DNA from: Paramecium octaurelia | Lineage: Eukaryota > Ciliophora > Oligohymenophorea > Peniculida > Parameciidae | Length of the DNA: 64,000 bases | NCBI GenBank assembly: GCA_905182995.1 | Contig: CAJJDP010000054.1 | Location: 68,964 to 132,963, forward strand | Reading direction: 5' to 3' | Shown: positions 24,008-36,800 of the stretch, piece after piece | Numbering within the stretch: position 1 is the stretch's first letter | Layout of the letters: each line of letters starts with the position of its first letter | Notes under the pieces: generated by a model | The model's database searches: none | What the model was told of the DNA's origin: nothing | The model's input: only the letters and a program-made list of their open reading frames with translations | Made by a program: the position numbers and the translations under genes

Positions 24008-27000
24008 AATTAATCATCACTCTTCTCCTCCAACACCACCTATGGTTCTATTGTGTACTGACTGCTCAAAGCAAACTCAACAAACAAGAAATTAGAATCC
24101 TTGTTCATCTGAGACTTCTTTTCGAATTGCTGTATCAACAATGACTTACAACTGTGATTGTATTTGAACGGAAATGACTATCAAAATACATCACAATTAC
24201 TTAAGATATCATAGTCGTAATATTCAGATAGTCTTGCTTAATTTGATTGGCCATCTGCTAGTTGTGCAACTCGATGAAGTAGAAATAAGAAAGCGAATCT
24301 GAAGTAGGCACAAAGAAAACTCTCAAATTCTTCTAATATAAATCAGCCTAGTAAATCTGCTGCGTCCCCATTATGTTGGGGATTTCAATGTATTTCTTAT
24401 GGCCAATCGTAACCTGTCTCTGTCTTTTCAATCTTAATTGTGCATTCATTTAAAACACATTGATCTATTTGTGTGATAATCGTATCATACCATCTATAAG
24501 TGTGGATCAAAGTTTGGCAATTTCACATCAAATTAGAGCTGGGATTTCAATTCATTCTAATTCAACAACACTTTAAAATCAGAGTTTGCCAACGAACCCT
24601 GATATTGCTGAAATTTGTTTCTTAAAAATGGATTCTCATCCTAGAAATCACTCTCTAAATGAAATTGAAAACAATCTTCAAATAACTAATAATGGTCTTT
24701 GATTTTGAAATATTCTAATTTATTCTCTGTTTTAATTCTCTACTCACTCTATTACAACGCATAATAACTCTAAAACTGTATTGAAATCTAATTGTCCTTT
24801 TTCGGTGGACTACATTAATATTTTAATATACAAATCCTGGACTGGTCTCTTTAAACAATACACAGTTTTCCTCTGTTGACTCTTGGCATCGTTATCCACT
24901 AGTCTCCACTTGAACTTCGCTCTCTTGATGGAATCCATAACCTACTTATTGGCCACCAACTCTCCTTAATCAGAATAGTGATTCTAACTTTAATTAGATT
25001 GATACTTAACTGATTTGGACTTCACTAGCGTAGATGTCTGCATTGAATATGTAATCACTCAATTTCTACAACTGTCCTTACAAATTATCAAGATTGTTGG
25101 TCATTATTGATTCAATAATCCATTTCTTCTCATGAAAATGATTCTCATCAACATAGATGAGAGCATAACCATTATGCAAATTTAATAGTGCTGCTTCCAG
25201 TCCATACTTCAATTTGTAAGACAACGTATAAGGATCGGAATTGAATGATTTCTACACTTCCAACACAGTTAGTTTCAATAATTCATTAATCTTCCCATCT
25301 ATGTCTCTTGGTTGCAAAAGTAAGGGCAATGGCTGCTAGCCTTATAGATTCCCTTGCACAATCCTCTCAGGACTCCTGATTATGCAATCCTTCTCCACCA
25401 AAATCGAAAATAATGGCTTATTAATTTATTCAATGTCATTCTAAACAAACCCAATCAAAAAGGGTGGTTATATCACCTTGTCTAGATCATGCACATTACT
25501 AATGGAATAAAATCCAGGGATTCTGTGATAACAGAAGGAGATTTCAGTATTATTTTAAAAGAACCCATTCGCAATTGAATTGGGCAATGTAAGTTAATTA
25601 CCTGTTGCTTTGAAGAAGGGCAACCAGATATTTTGTAGGCCTTCCTATTTTTTATCAAACCTCTCAAAGATTTAATTAATGTTTTATTAGATATTCGATT
25701 TAGTGATTTCATTCTATTGCACTTCATATATGTATCTAATTTAATGAGGTGTTCAATACATCTTGATGTTAGGATTGATAGTAGAGACCAAGTAGATTTT
25801 GCGTTGTTTCATATTTGCATCACTTGATGTCAACTCCAAGATGGAACCCTCCTGTTCGTTGAATGGAGGATGCTAAATAACTATAAATATTATAATACGG
25901 AAATCAGACGAAAGTAGGGGGCATTGGTGTGGCGGTGGATTTCACTTGAGAAGTATTGAAAATTGAGTTTGATTGCAAAGTTTTAGAAATACACAGGCCC
26001 ATCAATAGGGGAGTTAAATTGAACTTAAAATCTGTTCTTGATATCTTAGAGTTTGTGAACCAACACGTATTCCTGACCATACAATTTTGACTTCTTCGGA
26101 AAATCGATATAAATATAATATATACAGACAAAATAGGTTGTAAAGCAGTAATATTGTTTTCAAAATGGATGATGTTGTTCTTCCCCAAATTAGCACTGAA
26201 TTAAGCAATCAACAACTCCTCATCAGTTATCAGTTGCGATTGGGTTTGAGTTGCAAATACGCGAACCACCCTCAAAGTCAATGGAGTAAAGTATCTTCTC
26301 TCTTTGACATTGACTTAGGCTTAGGGTATTTTCTATTCATAATGGGAAACATTTAATTGATTGTAAGAATGGTTCTTGAGAAAACTGAACTTTAGATTAT
26401 GCAATTAAGTTTTAATTGGCTAGTCATTGCTACATGAGATGACCAAAGAACCAAAGTTGTCTCCTTTTTAAATCAGCATTTTTATTAAATGCTACACAAT
26501 GTGATTCAATAACTGTTGCCAAATTTGCTGTTGTTGTTCTTGTATGATGTAAATCGAATGAATTATCCATCTTCTAAAATTGCTATCCTAATCAATGGAA
26601 CACACCAACAAAGCAGATTAATTTATTTAAATGAGTGTGGCCTCCTGCCAAAATAATATCACATCTTTAAGATGAGCTATAGGGCATTTGAAGCTTTCAT
26701 TCAACTCAATTATATTCTTGCTTTGCCAATAAGCGATCACCTTTTCGATATCTCTCTCTGGATAGTGATATACTGAAAACTCAAGATCCTCATTGACATA
26801 AAGCATAGTCCTAGGATAATCATCTAATTGAGTGACTGCAGGTATGTCAACCTTAGCCCTTTAAGAATGGAACTATTTGGATGTATTAGGTCTGAATGAC
26901 ATATTATCCATTTACTAATTGGATTCAACTTTATGAGGTTCGTCAGTTAATTCTTAAAAATATCTTTGCAAATCCATCATTCTTTGTACTGAAGACTTCT

Positions 27001-27095
27001 TTATCTGGTGTTGTGCCAGAAAGTCATAATATTCGACATTCTCTGTAAGGGCTTATTAGATAACACTCAGATAAAAGATGTCCTTGTCTTTTAGA
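23911..27095 (-). CDS. large unknown protein, C-terminal 1000 residues
   Basis: Together with 28498-29055 this forms one gene of about 1180 aa split by the assembly gap. Introns here: 26094-26125 (32), 25873-25898 (26), 25736-25759 (24), 24984-25005 (22), 24810-24831 (22), 24465-24490 (26) and 24178-24200 (23); all are frame-consistent. The protein is hydrophilic with no clear membrane span, no repeat and no domain I can name. Distinct stretches include YGQEYVLVHKLQDIKNRF, HTNAPYFRLISHPPFNE, ALIYVDENHFHEKKWI and HKKYIEIPNIMGTQQIY. Because no TGA occurs earlier, the frame passes an acidic end (VVLEEKSDD) and stops at 23911-23913, overlapping the WD40 gene. Confidence 0.75.
25695..27095. repeat. 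direct repeat 2, left copy (contig overlap)
   Basis: 1401 bp repeated at 27097-28497 (offset 1402) around the single N at 27096, identical by eye. It lies wholly inside the large unknown gene, so the protein reads correctly only when one copy is removed. Confidence 0.95.
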
Positions 27096-27096
27096 N
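27096..27096. other. assembly gap (single N)
   Basis: Single N between the copies of direct repeat 2. Confidence 0.98.
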
Positions 27097-28497
27097 TCGA
27101 TTTAGTGATTTCATTCTATTGCACTTCATATATGTATCTAATTTAATGAGGTGTTCAATACATCTTGATGTTAGGATTGATAGTAGAGACCAAGTAGATT
27201 TTGCGTTGTTTCATATTTGCATCACTTGATGTCAACTCCAAGATGGAACCCTCCTGTTCGTTGAATGGAGGATGCTAAATAACTATAAATATTATAATAC
27301 GGAAATCAGACGAAAGTAGGGGGCATTGGTGTGGCGGTGGATTTCACTTGAGAAGTATTGAAAATTGAGTTTGATTGCAAAGTTTTAGAAATACACAGGC
27401 CCATCAATAGGGGAGTTAAATTGAACTTAAAATCTGTTCTTGATATCTTAGAGTTTGTGAACCAACACGTATTCCTGACCATACAATTTTGACTTCTTCG
27501 GAAAATCGATATAAATATAATATATACAGACAAAATAGGTTGTAAAGCAGTAATATTGTTTTCAAAATGGATGATGTTGTTCTTCCCCAAATTAGCACTG
27601 AATTAAGCAATCAACAACTCCTCATCAGTTATCAGTTGCGATTGGGTTTGAGTTGCAAATACGCGAACCACCCTCAAAGTCAATGGAGTAAAGTATCTTC
27701 TCTCTTTGACATTGACTTAGGCTTAGGGTATTTTCTATTCATAATGGGAAACATTTAATTGATTGTAAGAATGGTTCTTGAGAAAACTGAACTTTAGATT
27801 ATGCAATTAAGTTTTAATTGGCTAGTCATTGCTACATGAGATGACCAAAGAACCAAAGTTGTCTCCTTTTTAAATCAGCATTTTTATTAAATGCTACACA
27901 ATGTGATTCAATAACTGTTGCCAAATTTGCTGTTGTTGTTCTTGTATGATGTAAATCGAATGAATTATCCATCTTCTAAAATTGCTATCCTAATCAATGG
28001 AACACACCAACAAAGCAGATTAATTTATTTAAATGAGTGTGGCCTCCTGCCAAAATAATATCACATCTTTAAGATGAGCTATAGGGCATTTGAAGCTTTC
28101 ATTCAACTCAATTATATTCTTGCTTTGCCAATAAGCGATCACCTTTTCGATATCTCTCTCTGGATAGTGATATACTGAAAACTCAAGATCCTCATTGACA
28201 TAAAGCATAGTCCTAGGATAATCATCTAATTGAGTGACTGCAGGTATGTCAACCTTAGCCCTTTAAGAATGGAACTATTTGGATGTATTAGGTCTGAATG
28301 ACATATTATCCATTTACTAATTGGATTCAACTTTATGAGGTTCGTCAGTTAATTCTTAAAAATATCTTTGCAAATCCATCATTCTTTGTACTGAAGACTT
28401 CTTTATCTGGTGTTGTGCCAGAAAGTCATAATATTCGACATTCTCTGTAAGGGCTTATTAGATAACACTCAGATAAAAGATGTCCTTGTCTTTTAGA
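27097..28497. repeat. direct repeat 2, right copy (contig overlap)
   Basis: 1401 bp matching 25695-27095; the right-hand contig begins here. Confidence 0.95.
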
Positions 28498-29055
28498 TTG
28501 AAGTAACTTAGCATTTTAGGTAAGGTTTTTTAAATGACTTCTGAGTCATCCAGAATCTTGAGCAAATAATCTCTACGATTGATGATCCATTTGTAATTGT
28601 ATTGATACTTAGAACTCAGGGCGTTCCTCCATTTACGATGGAACTCAATCAAATTGTAAGTTAATTTCCTAAGGTCATAGATGAATTTAGAAATCAGCCT
28701 GACTTAATCCATAAGACCAATATTCCTTGTCTTTTATATTTCTTTGAGGCAATGTTCTCTGCTTTAGGTCAATTGATGCAATGTCTTAACAACGCTATGG
28801 TTATTTTAAAAACTCTCCATTTCTTAGCTCATCAGAGTGACAGCTTGAGATTCATGGGTTTTGAGTATGTTGTAAAAGTATTTTTGGTGGCAATCGGGAA
28901 TGTGATTGTCTTTCCAAATTTATCGTAATTATTGAAACTATTCATTATTGAATGAGAGCAGTTGAACTATGTAACGATATATAGATAATACTTTCCAGAC
29001 TTTCCAGACATTCAGGATTTTCTTTTTGAAGTTTAGAATTTGAGATGTTATGCAT
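27097..29055 (-). CDS. large unknown protein, N-terminal part
   Basis: 5' portion of the gene whose 3' portion is 23911-27095. The start ATG is at 29053-29055 and an intron at 28967-28991 (25 nt). Only 28498-29055 is unique; 27097-28497 repeats the left contig. The first residues (MHNISNSKLQKENPE) lead into a helical, hydrophilic stretch (ESQAVTLMSQEMESF, FIYDLRKLTYNLIEFHRKW, FYLSVIQQALTENVEYYDFL). Joining 28498 directly to 27095 keeps the codon phase (AA|T), and the summed coding length is divisible by three, which supports both the gene model and the collapse of the repeat. Confidence 0.75.
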
Positions 29056-29177
29056 AATAAATAATTTAAATTTTAATGGCAATTCATAAAAATAAGTAGA
29101 AGTGAAGGAGTGGCTTGCGTTGAGTAATATCAACAATGAAAAGTAGCTGATAAAGATGCCATTAGGTGTATATCAAA

Positions 29178-29450
29178 ATGCATTCAGAATTGCACTCATT
29201 ATTGAATTCAAGGAAATAAGAATTACTAATTAAATACAGAGCAGAGATGATTTATAGGTGCAGAACTTCTTAGATAATTATATATTTAGAGAAACTAATG
29301 GCTTTTAATGAACTTAGCATTAATTAGATTACCATATTCTTGGAACTACATAAAATATTTTCATTTATTCTATAAGCTTTATCCCTTTCGAAGCTTGAGT
29401 TGTTAACCCAATAAATAGTCAAAAAAATAAAGGAACATTAGAGGTTTTGA
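29178..29450 (+). CDS. small hypothetical protein
   Basis: Open frame of 90 codons ending in TGA, with a helical, Leu/Glu/Lys-rich composition (SRKQELLIKYRAEMIY, SKLELLTQQIVKKIKEHQ). It lies 122 bp upstream of nothing else on its strand and diverges from the large unknown gene. It may be a real small gene; alternatively its true 3' end uses an intron into the Cys-containing frame that follows at 29442-29540. Confidence 0.45.
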
Positions 29451-29963
29451 ATGTCTCTTTTGTGAAATGTTTGACATTAAATAGATTGATCAATCTTATG
29501 CACTGTGTATTAGAAGGAATTAAGAAAAAAAAGTGTGATATGATAATCAGGCATGAATGAAAAGATAACGATATTATGTAAGATTCTTGTTATTCAAATT
29601 TTTATCAAGTGAATGACGAAAATAAAGAGTACTTAGATTTGATTTTCTTTCTACAGTATATGAGTTCCCTTTCTTCAAATATTTTAATCAAAATAATATA
29701 TATTTGAGGTAGATGTCTTTGTATTGAATCTATATCTATATGCTTTTGTTACTAATATTTAGATCAAATATGTATATCAAAATCTCTTTAGTGAATCATT
29801 TCTTTTTAAAGGGGCTAGGTTATTTGAGTAAGGGTTATGATTAATATTTACTACACTCAGGCAATTTCAGTAGAATAGCTATATTATGAATAAATATATT
29901 ATCAGTTATATTGTTTTACTGATTCTTGACATTAATTATAATATAATTTTGCTGTTAAATTTG
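29451..29963. other. intergenic, AT-rich
   Basis: 513 bp. A short frame with CLFCEMFDIKQ occurs at about 29445-29540 and could be an exon of the preceding ORF. The rest, including the promoter region of the Aurora-type kinase, shows nothing recognisable. Confidence 0.45.
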
Positions 29964-30997
29964 ATGTGGCAAACTGCGAATTCGGTTCTATCGGTAATTA
30001 CAAATACGTATGAAAATACTCGTGGGGTTGAGTATTTGGACAAGAAACCTCAGACTTAAAATTCCATTGAAGAAGAAACAAGGAATAATTATAGTGAGGA
30101 TGAAGATTTCCATGAAGTTGATAAAGGTATTAATCACATTTAGATTAGAATTCGATCCCAATTAATGGAGTTTGAGAAATTTTGAAATGGGCAGATATTT
30201 GGGAAATGGTAAATTTGGACATGTTTACTTAGCGAGGTAAAATAAGTTTTATATCCGATTAGGGAGCGTGAAAGTAAATTTATCCTGGCCTTGAAAGTAA
30301 TAAGTAAAAGATAACTCAATCTCTGTTAATTGACTGGATCTCTAACCAGGGAAGTGGAAATACTCACACATCTCAAACATCCAAATATTATTAGTTTTTA
30401 TGGCTTCTTTTAAACAGAAAAGCGTGTTTACTTGATGCTAGAATGGGCTCCTTTGGGAGACTTGTATGGTTTAATGAAGAAGCAATAGAATAAGAGGTTC
30501 AATGAAAAAATGGCGTCAAATATTATCAAGCAAATAACAATGGCTATTGGATATATGCATTCAATGAATGTGATACACAGGGATTTGAAACCTGAAAACA
30601 TTTTGTGTTTCAACAATGATGTTTTTAAGATTTCTGATTTCGGTTGGAGTGTTCACACCCCATCAAATAGGAGGAAGACTCTATGTGGTACTTTAGACTA
30701 CTTATGTCCAGAGATGATTAACTATCAACCTCATGATAATAGAGTGGATGTGTGGACAATTGGAGTGTTGGCTTATGAATTAGTAGTTGGTAATTTTTAA
30801 GATCATGAATAGGGAGGCCACCTTTTGAATCCCACAATGAGAATGACACGAAGAGGAAGATTTAGCATTTGTAATATTAGTTTCCGTAGTGGAGTAGTTC
30901 AGATTTCCAGAATTTTGTCAAGGGAATCCTTTAACATGATTGCAATAAGAGACCGACGATCTAATAGATCTTAAATCACCCATGGATTGCTTAATGA
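29964..30997 (+). CDS. Aurora-type serine/threonine kinase
   Basis: Four exons; introns 30127-30148 (22), 30237-30262 (26) and 30790-30812 (23); 320 aa. After a 60-residue acidic N-terminus comes WSLRNFEMGRYLGNGKFGHV (the Gly-rich loop), LALKVI (beta-3 Lys), REVEILTHLKHPNII, VIHRDLKPENIL, ISDFGWSVHTPSNRR, TLCGTLDYLCPEMI and DVWTIGVLAYELVVGRPPFE. The DFGWSVH and TLCGTLDYxxPEM signatures are diagnostic of Aurora kinases, which control chromosome segregation and, in ciliates, probably micronuclear mitosis and cell division. All catalytic residues are present. The activation-loop position normally Thr288 falls in the RKTLCGT segment. Confidence 0.95.
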
Positions 30998-31040
30998 ATT
31001 ACTAATATATATTATAATTAAATAAATAAATTTGAAAATC

Positions 31041-31548
31041 ATGGTACTTATATAGATAGTTATTCATTTAAGATTAGGTTTATCTTGTTGTAGAATAGAC
31101 AGGGGAAGACAAGACTTTCAAAATGGTATGTGTATTATGATGATGCCGAGAAAGTGAAATTGCAAAATGAAGTCCATCGATTGATAGTTTGCAGAGACAC
31201 CAAGCACACTAACTTTTTGGAAGTACAGAGTCTCATCATTATTAAGTTCAGGAATTATAAAATCATCTACAAAAGATACGCAGGACTGTTCTTTGCCTTG
31301 TGTGTTGATGTGAGTGACAATGAATTAACAATGCTAGAATTGATACATTTGTATGTCGAAGTATTGGACAAATACTTTGGAAATGTGTGTGAATTAGACA
31401 TAGTATTCAACTTCAATAAAGTAAATAATGACGCTACTATTGCAAGGCGTATTCGATTTTGGACGAAATGATTGTCGGCGGAGAAATTGTTGAAACTTCT
31501 AAACAAGTCATAATTAATGCAGTCAAGAATATTGAATTATTAGATTGA
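31041..31548 (+). CDS. AP2S1: clathrin adaptor AP-2 complex, sigma subunit
   Basis: Four exons; introns 31044-31072 (29), 31223-31246 (24) and 31421-31446 (26). The product is 142 aa, the same length as human AP2S1. The start [19 protein letters not shown], the block [50 protein letters not shown] and [18 protein letters not shown] match the family nearly residue for residue. It forms the small core subunit that binds dileucine cargo signals at the plasma membrane in clathrin-mediated endocytosis. The first intron follows the initiator ATG directly, so exon 1 contributes just the Met codon. Confidence 0.95.
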
Positions 31549-31561
31549 TACATTATATATA

Positions 31562-33473
31562 TCATTTATTTTTCTTTTTTTCAGCAGCCTTGGCATCAGC
31601 AATCCATTTCAATTATTCATCCACTTCCTTCCTGTATCTCATCTCATTTTTCATCCTCTTTATTTATTGCACACTCTCCTCCACGAATTCATGATTCAAA
31701 TTAAGCACTTCAGCCTCCTTCAACAATCCCTCCAATCCTATGATCATTTGTAAAAGATACCCTTGATGTTCTCATCCAATGACTTTACATCATTAGCCCA
31801 CTCTGGAATAACAAACTTGGGTTCCTTCTTCTTTTTCTTCTTCTGATTCTACAATGCCAATTTCAATGGATCAATCGGTTTCCCTGTGATTGGATCAATA
31901 GGTTTCTTGGTCTTGGGGTCCCATTTGATAGGATCTGGGATCTCTCTAGCAGGATACTCATTAAACATCTTCAATATTTTCTTGGCTTGGATAGCCTTTG
32001 CCATCTTATCTCTCAATTCCGAAGCCTAATCTATATATTGCTTATCCACTCCTTTATCCGTTGCTATAACTACTTTATCATTCAAGACAACCACTTGTTC
32101 AGGTGTTGACAATCCAATATCCAAGTTATCTAACTCGAATTATAGATTTCTCTATCGATATTATTTAAATGTACCTCTGCTCTAAGTCTCTCCATCTCCT
32201 TCTCAGCCTCCTCCTTAACATGAGCATCAATCTTAACACCCCTATTTACTGCATCATCCAACATAGCCTGAATCTAATTGACAGATTTCAAGATGGTCTT
32301 ATAATTAGGCACATGCTTCAGAGTACTCAAATAATCCAATATCACATTCTAAGTCCTCAACTTCTCCTGTTCAATCAAAGCAAACTTGTAATTCTTGGGA
32401 TCGATCTCTATCCTTTAGAATTCCTCCTTCCCATTCTCATTCCTAATCACTATTCCCTTCTCAATCTCATTCAATTTCTCTGTCAACAATTTATGATCCT
32501 ATTTATCGATTATGCTCAACAATTCTTCTTTATGTTTCCTTATTGTATTCCAACAATTCTAGCATCTCCCTTCTGGCTTCTCCAAATCAGTAGAATCGGC
32601 ATTTTCATAGACCCATTCCATTCTGTACTCCTCCTGCTTCCAAAATTTTCTACAAGTCATACAGAAATATTTAGCTGTCTAACCACTCACCTCCAACAAC
32701 TTAATCAACTGTAATATATAAGCATTCGTTGCCAAATCCTTTGCAGTGTGTCCCCTTGTATTTGGTCTGTCTACAGCTACTCCATAAAATAGCAGTGTCT
32801 AGAACACCACTTAGTTCCCTCCTGATGCTGCCAAATGAACACTGTTATTTCCAAATTGATCCACATCCTATATTAACATCTCTAATTTCTTATACCTCCC
32901 AACTCAATCCTGCCTTCAATAGCAACCAAACAACCTACACGTGTCCTTTGAAACAAGCCCACATCAATGGTGTCGATCGGACTTATTGATTTATAACTCC
33001 TTAGACCACTTTCTTTGTTAATTGTGATTATTGAAAACTAAACACTGCTGACTAAGCTCCACCTCCAGGACTCCCTCCGAAATAGGTGGACTTGCTTGGA
33101 GATGATTAATTCATTGGACTTGAATAAATAGGCATGGTCTATGCGAAGTTCTACAATATCAACGCCATTTCTGGAACATATGGTGCTGCTGCTTAACGAG
33201 ACAACAAAACACGCACTATTTCTGCGTACCCTCTACACGATGCCCACATTAATGGATTCCATTTTTTCTTATCCTCATACAAAACATTAGCTCTCTTGTC
33301 TAAACAACGCTAGACTGCTGTTAAATCTCCTTTCTAACATGCAGTCAATCTAATCGGCTAAATACACCTTAATACAATTGTTAATGCCAATCTCCCTTCT
33401 ATCTCTTCTCATCCTCGTCCATATCAGACTCCTCCTCTAATGGTTAATCCATCAGTTACTTTTCTGGGTCCAT
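31562..33473 (-). CDS. ankyrin-repeat protein with helical C-terminus
   Basis: Five exons; introns 33350-33375 (26), 32868-32895 (28), 32152-32174 (23) and 31738-31760 (23); 603 aa. After an acidic N-terminus come ankyrin repeats: LLTACQKGDLTAVQRCLDKR, WNPLMWASCRGYAEIVRVLL, TPLMWACFKGHVQVVWLLL, FGNNSVHLAASGGNQ and RPNTRGHTAKDLA. The middle has two CxxC pairs (YFCMTCRKFW, GRCQNCWNTI) that could bind zinc. The C-terminal half is charged and helical and includes KKPIDPITGKPIDPL and a KKKKKK run. Probably a scaffold protein; the partner is unknown. Its stop lies 13 bp from the AP-2 sigma stop. Confidence 0.9.
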
Positions 33474-33859
33474 ATTTTGTTTTTTAAATTTTATATTATA
33501 AAATAATATTTCTAAGCATTATTTTAATTTATATAATCATCAGGATTCTTATTACTGATAAACAACAACAATTAATTCAATTTTTGGTTAAACACACAAC
33601 TATCAATATTCTTACTCCACCTTTAAATCAAGAAGAGTAAAAAATAACTCTTTATATTAATTTCAAGGTAAATTTACCTTCTTGAAAGGAATGAATTTTA
33701 ACAATATAATTAGAACAAGAATTTATACAGCATTAGTTCAACAGAAATAATCTTTTATAAATAAGATTTTAAAACATATAAATGTATTGATATAATTTTA
33801 TAATTATATGTAAATGCAGATGCATATTAATAATAAGTTTATACTTAATACAAAATATC
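33474..33859. other. intergenic, AT-rich
   Basis: 386 bp between two minus-strand genes; nothing recognised beyond general AT-richness expected of a promoter/terminator region. Confidence 0.55.
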
Positions 33860-36800
33860 TCATTTTATTCTAATGCCTGCATTATTCCTAGATACATTAA
33901 TTTTCTTGTTTTTTCTAATAAACAGAAGAATTAGTAAAAATGTCACAACCTCTACATAAAAAGGCATGAAAGATTTATTTTTAAGATTATCTTCTAAAAC
34001 AATATGAGAATAAAGGATGGATACATCGTTTTTTAACACAAGATCACAATTCTATTTAAGATATAATCTATAATAATCAATTTCTAGAAGAAATATATTA
34101 GCATTATTTGTATCATCATTATCTCTTTGAATTTAGATGAAATGGGTTTCGTTATAAACTTAAATCTCCCCATCTTTTTCATATTTATAAAAGTAATCAA
34201 TTAATTCAACAGGTTTACTTATATTAATCTAATATAAATAATATGAGGAAGTTGAATTTTAAGACTTTCCCTTCATCAAATAAATAGTATCACTAACTTT
34301 CAAAAAGCTTTCAAAAATTATATTAGAATATCTTAGTTATTGATAATTTGATTATTTCAAAAGTGTCATTAATTTAAAATCAAAAGTAAATTCATAAATG
34401 TACGCAACATCTTGGGGGCAAAACAAGGCAACAGTAATTTAAATTTCTTAATTTTATATGAAGTAATTTAAAATGTGAAAGGACACTATTTAAAAAGTTG
34501 GCTTGAAATCATTATTTGTTTTAAGTTCATTTGTATTCTCTTAACAGGATAAAAGACTAATGATAGAGTTTAATTCTAATATTAGTAATATGAACTCAGA
34601 ATCATTTTTGAATAAATATTCTATTTGCCTCATTTCTTCATTGTATACTTAACACAGTATATTTAATTCCTTTTCTTCTTTTTAATAAATTGAAAAGAAA
34701 TGTTGTGTTTCTTCAATTAAAATATCTTTTATCAATTAAATTGATGTAATATGAATAGTATGATCAGCCATACCTTAAAATGGGGAATTGATAGTGGTTT
34801 CTTCTTCCATTTCTAAATTTTCATTTAGATATGAAATAATCAGTGTATTTAACTAAGGATTATAAATGAACAGTTTTGTATTATAAGTAGATCTTATCAA
34901 GTTATTTAGGATTATATTTTCAAAGGGTATTGAGATTACTTGGTTTAAGCCAAAGTAATCATAAATTAATAAGGATTTAGTGATCAAACAAAATCTTTTA
35001 TTAATAGACCAGCATTTCAATTAAATATTAGATACTACTTAAATTGGTTCTGTCAATGATCCTTAACAAGCATCGCTTAGTTTTAAATTGTTTATGCTAC
35101 CAAAAATAGAATCTAAATTAATAATTTTATTCTGACTATTAAGTAGTATCCTCTTAAATTCAGCATCAGGTTTATATTTCAGAATATTATCTTTGTTAAT
35201 TGTACACAAATAGATAATAAAGCTTGATGGAATTGATGAAATATAAGACTTAACTTAAAATTTTATTTAAGTGTTTATTATAGCAGAGAAAGAAGCATTC
35301 AAAGATTTGATGTTGATGCTAAGAGTGGGATAAGTCACCACAATTTTATCGGTCAGAATTTATACAAATATTCCTGATTCGGCAACCAATTCAAAATTTA
35401 TTAAATTAGGTAATTTTATACTAATCCATCTTAAACAAAATCTTCCTTATTAAGTGATATCATATAAAAATAGATATTCCTACCCATCCTTCCTAGTAAT
35501 GATGCAAAATAATTTGCCATATTCTTTGAATTGAATAGGGAACACGACTTAAAATTCAAATATTGGTATTTCGTAAAGAAAGACGATGTATTCTAAATCA
35601 AAGAAATAGAGTTGTAATGATATTTGATTCTCCTTTTTTACTATAAGTAAAATTCTTTTCTAATTTACAAACAAATTTGATTAAATAATCTAACCATCTA
35701 CTGATATTACATAATCATGAAGATCAGGTTTTATTGATTTCATGCGAATTATTGAATCTTCATAATCAATATATAAATATGGAACTCTAAAATCAGTGTA
35801 TTTTTCTTCTTATTTCTTTTTCTAATAATCTCTAAATTCTTTATTTTTTGTTAAAGAATAATCAATAAAATTTTCGAACTAATATTTATAGGTCGTATTA
35901 TCAGCAAGAAGGCAGATTATTGAACTTACCTCATTTTTATATCCTATTATATTGCTTTTAGGTTTATATTAATGAATCAATTCCAAATCTTTGTAATTAA
36001 AAATTCTGAATTTCATTAGTAATTTGCTACCAATTAATATTATTATATAACCAGAATTAGTTTTGTAAACCTCAACTTAAAATTCTTGGGTTGTTGCTAT
36101 AAGTACCATATTTTTCTAAAATTCACCATTTTTTATGTTAGCCATAAATTTTTGATTCCAGTCCTTATAAATTATCAACAAGCAATCCATCTCAAATGAA
36201 ACAACTCTTAAAATTTATTTGATTTGTAACTTTAAGTAATAAGTGAAGATTAATTCATTTTTAAATTCAAAATGATTTCTATCCTCATCAAATTCTAAAT
36301 CTAAATAAAAAGGAATAGACAAATAAAGCTTATTAATATCTATTTTAAAGTTGTTATTGATAATTTAATTATGCTAGATTTCAACGCTGTTAGTTATGTT
36401 AATATCCAAAGGATACTTTATGGAATATCTTTAGGTCGCATAGTAAAAGATTATTTAACTATTTATATTATAAAATGCACCTTTCATAACTACTCCAATA
36501 AAAGGGGAGTGATTATATTCTACATATTTGTTAAGGCATGCAATTTTATAAAATGCAATATTGTTATTCTTATTAAGTGTGACAAGAAACGGAAGCGTGC
36601 TGATTTTAAAAATTTGCTTTACATTCTGAATCGTTTATTAAAAAAAAAAACCATACATTATAATTGCTTAGTTTTCGTATAAATTAACACAAAGTTCATC
36701 TTCAACCTTTATACTTTTAAGCAAAGATTCTGATTCAAGTATTTTGTTTAAGGCAGGGGAATACTAATAATCAATTTTACTCTAAACTTATAATGCTGTT

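Noticed and set aside
26165-26446. Plus-strand frame starting MDDVVLPQ, which looked like a small gene diverging from the large one
   Set aside because: The large minus-strand gene reads straight through this stretch, in phase with its neighbours on both sides; the plus frame is a shadow.
32169-32989. Long plus-strand frames (181 and 86 codons)
   Set aside because: They are antisense shadows of the ankyrin-repeat gene on the minus strand, which has ankyrin motifs and consistent introns.
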